Both the position numbers and the translations under genes were made by a program. From Solea solea (taxonomy: Eukaryota; Chordata; Actinopteri; Pleuronectiformes; Soleidae), in NCBI RefSeq assembly GCF_958295425.1, contig NC_081152.1, positions 22,886,015-22,950,014 of the forward strand: 64,000 nt of DNA, in the 5' to 3' direction. Below the pieces are notes generated by a model, which saw only the letters and a list, made by a program, of their open reading frames with translations, ran no database searches and was not told where the DNA came from. This document shows, piece after piece, positions 1 through 16,815 of the stretch (the first letter of the stretch is position 1; each line of letters begins with the position of its first letter).

Positions 1-4
1 TGAA

Positions 5-42
<38 letters not shown>

Positions 43-3000
43 CACTGCTGGTGTATAATAATATGGTTAAATACAGAGGTCAAATTCACTGTCACTGATA
101 AACTTTAACTTGTGGACATATTTCCTAAATGTTCTATTTCTACTCAGCCAATCACTGTCTGGATTAAATCAAACATCACTAATGGTTTACATCGTCTTGT
201 GTGCATAAACAAAGTGAAAAATGCTGTCTGATACAAGTATTACAGAGTTTGTAACACATGCTAATTAGAAACACTTTATGGAAATATTCCACAGAAAAAT
301 AAAATACTGGGATAAAACAAACAATAAAACACAACAGAAGTAAACAGGATTCATTTAGGTCACTGCAATTGAGAAAGAATCACAACTTATTATTATTATT
401 ATCATCATTATTAGTATTATTAGTGCTAAAGGAGAGCAGATATTGTTCTGTTCTGTTGTATGCAGTTAAATAAACTAATGTATCACATCAGAGTGTTTTC
501 AGCTTATTTAAAAAAAAGTTGGAGGTTTACTGTACAGTTTAGGTTACGTGTGAAGGTTAATCTTTTGTTTAGGGAATAAATACAAGTATTGCGTTAGTTC
601 TATGTGCACAGCAGTGTGTGTGTGGAAGTCAGAGAAACTGGTCTACTCATTGTTTGAAGAAGGTGACTTCCTCCCACAGTCTGTAATGAAACAGTAAACA
701 TGGACACTGCCCCACTGAGAACCTGTGCCCAACACAAGAAGCACTTCCTTCAGCCCATTCTCCAACATCAGTGTCGTGATATGTGAGGGAAATGTGTTTT
801 TACCTGAAGCAAAACATCTCAAACTCCCTCATTATACTGAGGCTCACACCACACTGTGAAGTTCTACTGGAAGGTTTCTGTTTTCTTCACAGACAAAAGC
901 ACTGGAAATGAACGGTGCTTTAGTATCTGAGCTACTAAATGCTACAGTTTAATATCTAAAAATTGTCTGCAGCTGACATCACTCTTACACTCTTGTTATC
1001 TTACAGTACAAGATAGACAGAAAGAAAGAGAACCTGCTGTTACACGCACACGTCCTCATTTCAGTACAACAAATAGAAGTTTAAAACCAGTCTCTCTGCC
1101 TGCGACAAGTCATGAAACCTTAAATTTGTGTGTGTTTGAAAATGATTCTGTGCACTGGTGTTTAACCACCGTCACCCGTATGAAGTAGCCTGAGACCAGC
1201 TGCGATTTATGATTCGCTCGCAGCCTCTGGAAAGCTCGGCTGAATAATTTACATTGTGCTGAGGCCGACGTGCCCAGAATTTCTGATGCCAAAAATAGAG
1301 GAACGAGGAGAGCCAGTGTGACGACGAGACCGAGTCCACGACGAGTGCTGGAATGTGGCACAGGGTGGGCGTGTGGAGGGGAGGCGAGCGGGTGGGCAGC
1401 ATCCTGAGTAATGGGCCCAACATGCTGTGTCACATGGAAGTGCTGCCTTGCTAATCTCTGAGCCTTCAGTGTTTCACCACAGCAGAATAAACACAGTGCA
1501 GAAATCACATTTCCCATCTTCATCAGCACTGGAAGGAGTGAAAATCCTTATGTCTCCGCAGCTGTCGAATAATATGCACTCTTCTGAGAGTTGTGCAAAT
1601 GTTGTGCATACGCTTTAGAAAAATAAATACAGATGAGAGTGTGTCAGTGTCTTTAGAGAGAATGTGTATGTGCAGGTTTATTTCTCCTGCTGTGACTCCT
1701 GGTTTTCACAGGTGAATGATCTTTAACCAACACTAACACACACCTCACTGCTGTTCCCAAAGGCTCTGAAAACAGTGTGACCCCATTTTGTTTTTCCATT
1801 TATATATATACATGTGTTCCTGTAGCAAACTTCAAAAATAAGAGATTTATTTACAATATAATGAGCTAAAATATGGTCATGGAGAACAGAAAGACAGGAC
1901 ATGTCCTTGAGAAGGATTTCCTTCTGTCTTTGAACACAAAAGCAGACAAACAGTGATGGGGTTCTGTGATAATCTTCCTGTGTCAATCACTTGGTCTAAT
2001 CACGTTGCAGATTTAGTCAAAGTGTAGGACCATAGGCTGCACAGAGTTAAAGTGAGGCAGATAAGAAACTCCAGTGGCCTGTAATTGGACCTCATTGATC
2101 TGCTGGCTTTATAGATCCCTATCATCTCACATTATGCAAATTCTTCCATCTCCCAAGAGCATTAGCTCAACTTTGCTTGTGACTTTAATTTGGAACCATA
2201 TGCTGGCAAAAGGATTCATGTGTTCACCACATAAATACAACACGCTGTATTTGCCTTCACGATAACCATCTATAAGAGAACACAGCTAGTTTTCTTAATT
2301 TCTGCTTTAATAACACGATGAACCTCTCTGTGTTTGACTCGTGTGAGCTCAAATCTACCGTGACCTCATGGGCAGCTGACAGATGGCAGGACAGGACCAC
2401 AGACAGATGCCAACCTCTTATCTCGCTCACATCTTTGCCAAGACAAAACACATGAAGCAGGCACGCGCACACACTGTCATATCAACAAATATGTTATAAG
2501 AATATGCCATCCTTTTACTTTACTATTAAAGAAATATACCACATAAATCTTTACTGATACCCACATGAGAATAAGAGAGCTATAATCACGACAAAGTTTA
2601 ATTATTGGGAAGGAAATACATTTTTACAGATAGATAAATGATGAATAAATGTCTGTGATATTGACAATGTATAAAGCACAGAATATAAATGATCATTAAT
2701 GTTTAACATGTACCTCCACGTCCAAACACCTCAGCTCAACCAGAGCTGCAGTGTGAGCAACACAGTCATCCAGATTGAAACCCAGCTTGGGGTAAAGGTT
2801 AATGGAAGCAACTGCAAAACAGACATTTACGACAACCACATCTACTGCTGTGCCAACCTTGAAGTTCTAACAAAAACAAACAAAGTTACAAATGTGTAAC
2901 ATGAAGAGACGGAAGCTCCTCCCAGTGCATATTATTTTGACTTCATAGAGTATGTATTTATTCTAGAAGCTTTCCCGAGATATCTGCCTGATGATCACAT

Positions 3001-3310
3001 TCAAAGGTGAAATAGAGAAACTCGGTGTCAGGTTGAAAATTGCCTTGAGGCAGGTTAAGATTATTCTGCCAGGTTTAAGATCACAGGAAATGGAAAAAGA
3101 AAAGAGGTGTCGAGAGAACAAGTCCCAGTGTGATGTGAACATGCGGAGGACAGAAGAGAACAGAACAATGTGTCACTTTGGAGATAACCTGAAAATATCT
3201 GCTGTTGTCACACTAGTGAGTGTGAAGAAGAACATGGAGTCCAAACCATCACTCGTACTGTTGGGTCATGGAACTATATACTATATATATATACATATAT
3301 GTATATATAT

Positions 3311-3343
<33 letters not shown>

Positions 3344-3361
3344 GTATACAGTATATGTACA

Positions 3362-3397
<36 letters not shown>

Positions 3398-4750
3398 TGT
3401 ATATATGTGTGTTTGTGTGTGTGTATTTAGGATACATTTAAACTGAAGCAGCAGGGAACACAACAAGTTAGATTTTCAGAAACATACCAGAACAAAATCA
3501 GGGAAAATTCCCAGTTCCCATAATGACTTCTGGGGTTTTGGGGGCGGAGCTTCATTCCCACTGTCACAGACCACAGCTCTAAATGTTTATGACAATCTTT
3601 AAAAAAAACAAAAATATATAATATAAGTACATACACAATACACACTTAAATGTCTGTATAGTTTAATACTGAATCAACTGTGGGAGAGCTAATGCTAACA
3701 CTAATGCTAGTGCTATGGCAAAGCTACTGAAATGTTTGGTGGTCATTTTGAGTGTGTGAATGTTTTCCTGTCAAAGACATTTGACCTTAAATCTGCAGTT
3801 TAATATCAAACGTGTTTCCTGTTGTTTTTTTTTTATCTTGTAAATGATGATGAAAAATGAACATGAATCTGTGGCTTCTGGACTTTCACTGTCGGTTTTT
3901 CCATGACTTCCCAGTGGCTTCTTTGTTTCAGCACCGTCAGCAGAACAGCCTCTGCTTATTGAACAGCATTCAGAAGAAAAGTCATCAGCCAGATTGAATG
4001 GGAGCAGATACTGAGGCCGAGCTACAGTGGAAGACGCTGCAGTTTAAACTCAGGCTCCATTTTGAAAAGGTGAATGTGTGGAAGAGGAAATACGAAAAAA
4101 ATCGAAACAGAAGAGGATTTCTGTAATTAAACAGTGCATTTATGAAATACTTACCTATTCAATGTGAATGTGAAATTTACTCATTTTCATTTGAATAGTC
4201 CAACAAAACAACGACAGTGTGAGGCAACATCAGCTGCTGATTTATTTGACCATTTCTTCACTGACAGATTGAACTATTGACAACCAGTGCATGTGTATGA
4301 GCTTCATCTACAATATTAATAATGATGATGTTAATGTTTTTAGTTTCTTTTAGTTTATAAAGGACAGGAAGTGAACACAACAGATTTTCAGTCACTGACT
4401 AAACAGAAACATTTCAGCACCAAGGACAGCTCCACATATGTGACCAAAGCAGAAGTAGATTTAATTAAAACACAGTTTTACACAGAGGTGTTCTCGCTCT
4501 CACACACACACACACACACGCATAGATACTGTGATACATTGGTGAAGTCATAAATGTTAGTGAATATTCTTTTGTTCAAACCGAATAATAAACCTCATAA
4601 ACAAATAATTCGTTTCACTGTAACAGTGAAGTCACAATGCTCTCGTGGGTCTCCGTCTCACCAGAAGAGGGCATTGAGATGGTGGTTCCAAAGTTGCTTT
4701 GACATACAGCGTGTTTTATTTCACAGAGACATACAGATGGAAACGTGAAG
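1..4750. other. Non-coding upstream region
   Basis: No gene can be supported here; the short open frames lack family resemblance and codon structure. It contains (TG)n at 8-40, a (TA)n-rich block at about 3275-3425 that can fold on itself, and a small (CA)n at 4499-4520. A stretch at about 2041-2230 is free of repeats and holds an octamer motif (ATGCAAAT, 2134-2141). Confidence 0.6.
3275..3425. repeat. (TA)n-rich microsatellite
   Basis: Long alternating TA with CATATATG, ACAGTATA and GTGTGTTTG interruptions. It can extrude as a cruciform. Open frames of Tyr-Ile across it are repeat artefacts. Confidence 0.95.
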
Positions 4751-4759
4751 ATGTGACTT

Positions 4760-5263
4760 GTGGATCTGCGTGTGCGCCACGCGTGGATCACACTGAGCAT
4801 CTGCGGGTTGAGCTGTGGAGAGGAATGTGAACGCTGCTGCGCTCCTTCACACTCTCTCTGCATATATGACATGAATCGCTGTTTTACTGCAGTATTTTCT
4901 CTGGCTGGAACTTGAAAGACGTCGACGTGGGACGTGGACATGGAGAGGGAGTAAAGAAACCGGATTGTCCTCCTTATTCTGGAATTGGACGTAAATGACA
5001 TTCGCTCCGGTTCAGTCGCACGGTTACGGATGCAGAACTAAATCGGATCGCGCATTCAGGTCCGGGGGAGTAACGGGCAGGTGCGCTTTGGTGTCGACGG
5101 CTGCGCGGAGAGACCGGGCTGCTGGATCAGGACCAAGATAAGGACTAGGATCAGGACGAGGATCGAGACGGTACGGTGTGTGGACAGTGCGTCATGCGGA
5201 CTCGGATGTCGCGCAGCAAAAGTCATTAAAAACCTGAAGGCTGGATCTGGCAGAACCGCGGTC

Positions 5264-5267
<4 letters not shown>
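4760..5267 (+). promoter_or_regulatory. lrrtm4: CpG-rich promoter/5' leader and mini-exon 1 of lrrtm4-like
   Basis: The bases from about 4760, and most strongly 4920-5263, are much richer in CpG than the surrounding AT-rich DNA (GTCGACG, CGCGCA, CGGATCG, GTCGCGCAGC) and run directly into the ATGG|GTAAGT mini-exon. LRRTM genes commonly place only the initiator codon plus one base in the leader exon, so the block is read as proximal promoter plus 5' UTR. I see no clear TATA box and cannot place the transcription start. A short purine-rich stretch with repeated AGGAC units (5128-5170) lies in the presumed 5' UTR. Confidence 0.6.
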
Positions 5268-10617
<5,350 letters not shown>

Positions 10618-10699
10618 CTCACACCATCACCAGAAAAGCTCTGTCCACTGCTTTGTTAGTCAGCCACTGTTGTCATTTCCCTTACGCAGTAGGTTGGTA

Positions 10700-11190
10700 A
10701 ATAAAGTGAATGTTGGGACCATCGATTATTATTAAACAAAGCAGATTGTTGCACAAACACTTCCTGAATAACGAGCTATGACCTGTTTGCAGAGTTCTGA
10801 TGCAAGTGCTGCAGAGTTCTGCACAAACACAGACATGAGGCTGATTACATTGACCTGCGTCATCTGAAGCAGTTCTCTTTGTAAGAGAGACATTTGTACA
10901 TCAGTATGTACAGATTGTATCATTGAAATGCTATGCATGTGTGTGTGTGTGTGTGTGTGTGTGTTACCAGCCTTCTCACACAGACTTGTTTCTAGACCTG
11001 GCGTTTCCTTGGCATGTATGTCTGGTGAGTTAACTCTGATAGGGTGACTACAGAGGCAGCAGTGAGGAGGAGGAGGAGGAGGAGGAGGGATCCTTCCTCC
11101 ACATGCCTTTTAATTTCTGTTAGTGATTGTCTGACCTGCTGACTGCAGTGTTGTGAATGTTTAATTGTGATGAAGGGGAATGTAAATAAA
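10700..11190 (+). terminator. Candidate polyadenylation signals for the short lrrtm4-like transcript
   Basis: Two AATAAA hexamers follow the stop codon, at 10700-10705 and 11185-11190. Either could end the ECEV-type transcript. A (TG)n tract at 10937-10966 and a short (AGG)n tract near 11069-11088 lie between them. Which signal is used cannot be told from the sequence. Confidence 0.4.
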
Positions 11191-11334
11191 AGATGCTGCT
11201 GTAACTCATTTCAGTGATTCCCTGGAATGATGTGGTTGTCACATGACCTGTTTATGACACATAACAACACAATGTTCACAGTAACATGTTATCACATGTT
11301 TGATTAAATGAAAATATGAGCCGCTGCTCTCAGT

Positions 11335-11430
11335 GCGACTCAAGGGTCATCTTTAGCAGAAGGTCAGTGGTTTGATCCTCCGTTCGTCCTGTCCTCATGC
11401 TGAGGCGTTACTCCTGGCATCTGTGCTGAC
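11335..11430 (+). mobile_element. tRNA-derived SINE fragment
   Basis: The segment has a box-B-like GGTTTGATCC preceded by CAGAAGGTCAGT, a combination seen in common fish tRNA-derived SINEs. Only the head-proximal part is recognisable; no tail or target duplication was found. Confidence 0.4.
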
Positions 11431-12620
11431 TGCATGTGTAGGATGAGCTGGATGAATGTGTGTGTGGCAGAATTATAACGTGTAACGAGCTTTATCTGGT
11501 CATCAACACTGGACACTGAACATTTACAAACCACGTGTGTCAGTGGCAAGATGACAGTCACTGAATGCAAGTTATGATGCATACTTTCAAAATATTAAAT
11601 CATGCACATTGTATATCTGATGTAACTAAATTGATTACTAAATGGAGTCAAGTGGAATTTGTGGCTGTGTGTAGGACGACTGTCACTCTAGGTGATGAGA
11701 ATAAAAAGAAAAGAAAAACATTGGATTTCACAGCATAAAAGGACTGGCTGTCTCTCTGAATGCTGAGTCCTGTAGCCTCATGCCACCGTGCTTGGAATAT
11801 TATCAGAATCACTGTGAATGGTCCGGACACTTCCTGTAGATGTCATCAATGAAAGGTCCACCTTCTGTGAAAGGGAACACAGTGTCTCTTTAAGTAATTG
11901 TAACCTTTCTGTCTGTCTTGACTAAAGTTGGCAATTTAGCTGATTCTTTTCTACTGCGAGCCAAATACAGCAGGACTTAACCCAGACTAAGAAGAGCAAA
12001 GGCTGGATCAACATTAGAGAGACAGCACACTGTGAAAACTCCCATAGATTGGAACTGTGGGCACAGACTGAAGAAATAAAAGAGTATCTGTTATTCTACA
12101 TTTATATTAAACAGACAAAAAGCAATAAAAGGTAACCAAACAATTACATTAAGAACACTGAAACATGCCGATATTTCAATATTTTATCAGTTGGTCGTAC
12201 ATACACTTTCTTTCTCTTCTCTGTCCTAAAACACCATCGTCTATTTTTAAAACATTACAGGGAATGAGACAGGACCTATCACTCAACAGTGCAAAGTCCT
12301 GAGTTCATCTGAGAATGTGTTGCTTGTTTGTGCATTTGGTTGCTGTTGCAGGAACATCAGTCACTCAGCAGTTAGAGAATCACCAGCTCTCTGAGCCTCG
12401 TCATCTCTCCTCAAACATGAAGCCATAGCAACACAGATGAGTTCATCTCTCCTCTGTCCTCTGTCACTCTCACCATGTCTTTCATTAAGATTCTCTGCCA
12501 TCACAATAACTCAGCATCTGCCCCTCCCCTTCTCTCTACTTCATATGACGGTGAAACCCCTTCAATCAATTTCCTGGAAGTGGACAAATCTTTATTTTCC
12601 TGTGTCACTTTCCCATAAAA

Positions 12621-13116
12621 CCTCATGCAGGTCCTGGACTATAGCTGTGAACCTCATGCAGGTCCTGGACTATAGCTGTGAACCTCATGCAGGTCCTGGA
12701 CTATAGCTGTGAACCTCATGCAGGTCCTGGACTATAGCTGTGAACCTCATGCAGGTCCTGGACTTTAGCTGTGAACCTCATGCAGGTCCTGGACTATAGT
12801 TGTGAACCTCATGCAGGTCCTGGACTATAGAGGTGAACCTCATGCAGGTCCTGGACTATAGCTGTGAACCTCATGCAGGTCCTGGACTATAGCTGTGAAC
12901 CTCATGCAGGTCCTGGACTATAGCTGTGAACCTCATGCAGGTCCTGGACTATAGCTGTGAACCTCATGCAGGTCCTGGACTATAGCTGTGAACCTCATGC
13001 AGGTCCTGGACTATAGCTATGAACCTCATGCAGGTCCTGGACTATAGCTGTAAACTTCATGCAGGTCCTGGACTATAGCTGTAAACTTCATGCAGGTCCT
13101 GGACTAGAGCTGTGAA
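12621..13116. repeat. 31-bp minisatellite, about 16 copies
   Basis: The unit, beginning CCTCATGCAGGTCCTGGACT, recurs every 31 bases from 12621 to a last copy starting at 13086. Copies differ by one to three substitutions; the last two carry CTTCATGCAG and a change in ACTATAG. Because 31 is not a multiple of three, no reading frame is maintained, which argues against coding. The array ends where the sequence becomes ACCTTGTACTTGACTTGG. Confidence 0.95.
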
Positions 13117-13280
13117 CCTTGTACTTGACTTGGTCTTGAGACTGAGGCCCTTGTCCATGATCATGTTTTGACCTCAGGAGAAAGACAATGAAAGAGGTTG
13201 AGATCTCATCTTCTCATCTTCTACATGTCTGTTTGATGCTTCATCATTTCGACTGATATTTTATATCATTTATAAAATAT

Positions 13281-13424
13281 GGAGTGGCTCAGTGGTTAAG
13301 ACTGGTACCCTGTGTGCGAAAGACATCATGGTCGCAAGTTCAACTCCACCCCTGGCTGATTGTACTAAATTCCATTGTAAGTTGCTTTGGATAAAAGCGT
13401 CTGCTAAATGACATGTAATGTAAT
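13281..13424 (+). mobile_element. Teleost tRNA-derived SINE, full-length-looking copy
   Basis: The head resembles a tRNA (GGCTCAGTGGTTAAGACT as box A region, GGTCGCAAGTTCAACTCC as box B region) and is followed by a body ending GCTTTGGATAAAAGCGTCTG, CTAAATGACATG and TAATG repeats. The same element occurs in inverted orientation at 32445-32585, which supports a mobile family rather than a chance match. Confidence 0.8.
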
Positions 13425-13639
13425 TTACAATGTCACAGTGCACATGGCTGCCTTTGAATTCATCATGTTCTCATTTCTAGAATTATTACTCATCTGGTCC
13501 GAAAAAACAAAACTAAATGAAAAAGAAAATCACACCAAATTCTTTTAAACTCGTCTTAGAACTACATAACATCGTCGTCTGGTTGTTTTTCACTGCACAT
13601 ACATTATAATCTTTATGATATATATATATTATATATCTA

Positions 13640-13801
13640 AATCTAAATCTTATACTTTATTAATCCCCTTAGGGAAATTACTTCTCTGCATTTGACCCAT
13701 CCTAGAATTAGGAGCAGTGGGCTGCCACACTGAGTAGTGCCCTGGGTACCTTGCTCAGGGGTACCCCAGCCCTTTTGACCTGGTGGGGACTTGAACCGGC
13801 G
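13640..13801 (-). mobile_element. 5'-truncated tRNA-derived SINE fragment
   Basis: Read on the minus strand it starts just 5' of a box-B-like GGTTCAAGTCC and continues through CTGGGGTACCCCTGAGCAAG, a body that recurs at 15578-15700 on the plus strand. It ends in a TAATAAAGTATAAG-type tail at about 13650. Flanks are TA-rich. Confidence 0.6.
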
Positions 13802-14526
13802 ATATATATCACTATAATATATATATAATATAATATTATCTGTGATAATACAATACTAAACAAATAATAATTGATATATGCATTAAAAATTAAGCCATTT
13901 GAACAAAGTGATGATTCACTTGCTTATTAAATGATCATGTTCAGCTCTTCACTCAAATACTAATGTAGATTTAAAATGAGCTTCAATCTGGTACAAACAT
14001 TTGACACTGATTTGCATTTATTTCTCTATAATTTGACAAATATAGACAATGGTTATCAACAATGATCATACAATAAACAAAACATGCTAAATATATCATC
14101 TTCTGCACTTGATACTTGAACTTATTGTTAAATTAGAATAATAAATATTTGATTTTCTATTCTTGCATTCTTAATTTTAATTTAAGCATTAAAAAGAGAG
14201 CATTTATTATAACTGACAAACAAACACGTTTATTTCCACATGACTTTACATTGAAATGTATTGTTATTAAAATGCCCTGCACTACACTTCCACTCCCTGT
14301 TTTTCATCTCTTTCCTCTGCAGTCCGAGGTCATGGTGTCACATTGTTAATTGCTCAGAGAAAATCAACACAAATACTGGGAAACAAGCCAAGGGCAGGTG
14401 AGCTTTCTGTAATTGTGTCGGGAGAATGAACTTCTCAATGCTACAATTCAGTCTCTGCAGCAGACTCCAAACTTGGACGATGTTTGACAGAAAAGTCCTG
14501 TCAGACATTATATGAGACATTAGGAT
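13802..14526. other. AT-rich non-coding DNA
   Basis: TATA-rich at the left edge, then ordinary AT-rich DNA. The short open frame near 14149-14349 has no recognisable similarity. Nothing else seen. Confidence 0.5.
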
Positions 14527-14566
14527 TACCCTAACCCTAACACTATTACCCTAGCCCTAACCCTTA
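14527..14566. repeat. Degenerate interstitial telomere-like repeat
   Basis: Imperfect copies of the vertebrate telomere unit (CCCTAA) are interrupted by CACTATTA and CTAG. At about 40 bases it is far too short for a telomere; such tracts are common inside fish chromosomes. Confidence 0.6.
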
Positions 14567-14709
14567 CCTGAAAGAACAACCAAGAGTTCTTGTTTTGTTC
14601 TGTGATACTCATTTTAAAAAAACATTTATAATTTGCATCTGATATAACTGCTTTGTACATACTTTCATTCATCTTAATTTTCATTGATGATTGATGTGTT
14701 TACTTTAAG

Positions 14710-15043
14710 GCATTTTTAATAATCCATTCATCTGTCGATTATTTTCTCGATGAATCGTTTGGTCCATAAAAAATATCAGAAAACCTTAAAAAATGTTGAT
14801 CAGTGTTTGTCAAACCTGGAAATTACGATGTTCTCAATCGCTTGTTTTGTCCACAAATCAAAAGGATTCACTGTTAATGATTTCTTTGTGATCAAGAGCA
14901 AAGAAATGAAGATAATACTCACATTTAAGAAGCTGAAACAATCAGAAATCTTGTTTTAATCATGAAAAAAGCTTCAAACCGATTATCGTTTATCAAAATA
15001 GTTGTCGATTAATAATCGATGAATCAGTTAATGGTTTCATCTC
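14710..15043. repeat. Dispersed repeat with TCGATTA-type inverted ends (MITE-like)
   Basis: Both ends are built of ATCGATTA/TAATCGAT words in inverted arrangement (TCGATTATTTTCTCGATGAA at the left, GTCGATTAATAATCGATGAA at the right), and the middle contains a word string (GGTCCATAAAAAATATCAGA; TTTTGTCCACAAATC) that I recognise as a widespread teleost repeat. No coding capacity. The class is unclear; it could be a non-autonomous DNA transposon. Confidence 0.55.
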
Positions 15044-15577
15044 TAATATTTTGACTACCTCTTATTTGCCTCACTACCTACTGATACAAATGCTGTTACT
15101 TCACCAAACCGATGGAAAAAGCTCACTTACATATTTTGACATATTATATTATTATTTGACTGGAGAAATGTACAAACAAAACAAATTGTGACAATGAAAA
15201 AGTTCCGATTATGCTGGAACTTGGTGGAACATTAATATCACACTAGAGAACTTACAGTACAGTATATGGGTTTCTCTAACAGGCTCATACACTGGAAACA
15301 AGGCCAGAGCAAATGTCTACACCAGCGAGTTAACATTTCTAAAAGCCAAGTAGACTTCATGACTGCAAGAGAACCAGCAACAACAAACCTTCACTGCGGC
15401 TCTGTGACAATGAGTCATGAAACACAAACTCTATCTGTCATGTATCATCAGATGCTGCTTCTTGACACGTGTTGTCATAAGTGCACTAGCTTAGCATAGC
15501 TACTCCAACATGTCAAATGTCATGTTTGCATGCTTAAAATGGAAGTTCTTGCCATTTGTCAACCCATGGACAAATGG
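15044..15577. other. Non-coding DNA
   Basis: No repeat family or gene recognised. The 77-codon open frame at 15266 has no visible domain. Confidence 0.4.
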
Positions 15578-15700
15578 AAGGGGATTGGGTTTGTAACCAA
15601 AGGGTCACCAGTTCAGACCCTGGGATGGGTAAAGAGCTGGGGTGCCCCTGAGCAAGGCGTGGAATCACCATTGCCCACTGTTCAGGTCAAAGTTAGTGAA
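15578..15700 (+). mobile_element. tRNA-derived SINE fragment, same family as 13640-13801
   Basis: Contains GTAACCAAAGGGTCACCAGT, then a degraded box B (AGTTCAGACCC), then GCTGGGGTGCCCCTGAGCAA. The last block matches the minus-strand copy 1.9 kb to the left. The tail is not clearly defined. Confidence 0.55.
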
Positions 15701-16204
15701 GTGTGTGAAAATAAAATTAATTTCATAGACAAAAGTTCCCACTTTTGCCTTTGCTGTGTGAATTGTGTATTTTATGTCAAATATTTGGTGATTCAGTGGA
15801 GTGTGAAAGATTAAAGGACCTCTATGATAATCCTCAGATTTACCATCACCTTTGCTCATTAGTCTCACAATTCAAATACTTGCAAATCAGACATGAAGGA
15901 AGCTGAAGTTGAGTCATCATGAAGGTGCATCTGTGTATCTGTAGTTGATCATCAGACTTAAAGTGATATTTCTTTTCTCTTCTTTAATTAGGAACATGTA
16001 CTGTTGAAGGAATCACCTTTGCTGAAGTTGAAGACTGTTTCATCCTAAAAAGAGAATGATGTATGAGTTTAAAATGAGTATAATGACTATAACTATAATG
16101 AGCCTGTCATTGATGTTCAACACTGCTGGTAAAAAAGTGACCACACACGGCTTGTTTAAAAGGAAAATCCTCAGTTTATTCAGGGTGTGAGGGTCCAGTT
16201 ATGT
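15701..16204. other. Non-coding DNA
   Basis: No gene, RNA or repeat family recognised in this stretch. Confidence 0.4.
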
Positions 16205-16300
16205 GCGTCCCTGCCCTGTCCCTGCCCTGTCCCCGCTGCCCTGTCCCTGCCCTGTCCCCGCTGCCCTGTCCCCGCTGCCCTGTCTCTGCCCCTGTCCTCT
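16205..16300. repeat. GC-rich minisatellite (CCCTGCCCTGTCCCCGCTG type)
   Basis: Short alternating units CCCTGCCCTGT and CCCCGCTG repeat with phase changes for about 95 bases, in a local GC peak within AT-rich DNA. It is followed by ordinary sequence containing CTACTGCAAGAGACCAGAAC, possibly part of a larger dispersed repeat. Confidence 0.75.
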
Positions 16301-16499
16301 CTCTGGACCCAACCTACTGCAAGAGACCAGAACCAGGTTACAGACGTGCTTATATAGCTGTACCTGATGCTCCTCCAGCAGCCACCACCCTAACCACACC
16401 CCCCTGCCACAATGACTTTAAAATGAAAGTCATTTAGGGTGATTTCTTTGATGATTTAATTTCTCTTCTGTAATGAGGGATAATACACTACAAAAAAGA

Positions 16500-16517
16500 G
16501 GTGAATTTATATATGAA

Positions 16518-16560
<43 letters not shown>

Positions 16561-16815
16561 AATAAATAATATGATATGTATATATGTTTATATATAAATA
16601 TACAGTATATATCTATATGTATATATGTTTATATACTGTATATACAAACATATATATACATATATGTATGTATATATATATATTCATATATCAGATAAAT
16701 AATATGCTACGTATATATATGTTTATATATACATATACAGTATATATGTATATATAAACATATATAAACATATATGTTTATATATAAATATATATATTCA
16801 TATATCAGATAAATA
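16500..16815. repeat. TA-rich satellite block with a repeated CATATATCAGATAAATAATA unit
   Basis: Long (TA)n runs (for example 16519-16558) alternate with TATATGTTTATATA words. The motif ATATCAGATAAATAATATG occurs at about 16687 and 16802, with a shorter variant near 16557, giving an irregular larger period. Such DNA melts easily and forms cruciforms. Confidence 0.8.

Noticed and set aside
1110..1529. 139-codon minus-strand frame
   Set aside because: No recognisable domain, low-complexity composition, and an overlapping frame of similar quality on the same strand; no splice support.
4660..4680. Second CTCF-like site (CACCAGAAGAGGGC)
   Set aside because: It has two extra bases between CCAG and GGGC compared with the core consensus, so the fit is poor.
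4615..5001. 128-codon minus-strand frame over the lrrtm4-like leader
   Set aside because: Antisense to the presumed promoter; no similarity recognised. The CpG-rich composition suppresses stops.
14527..14566. Telomere-like CCCTAA words here and at 25654
   Set aside because: Tens of bases only and degenerate; interstitial remnants, not chromosome ends or evidence of fusion.
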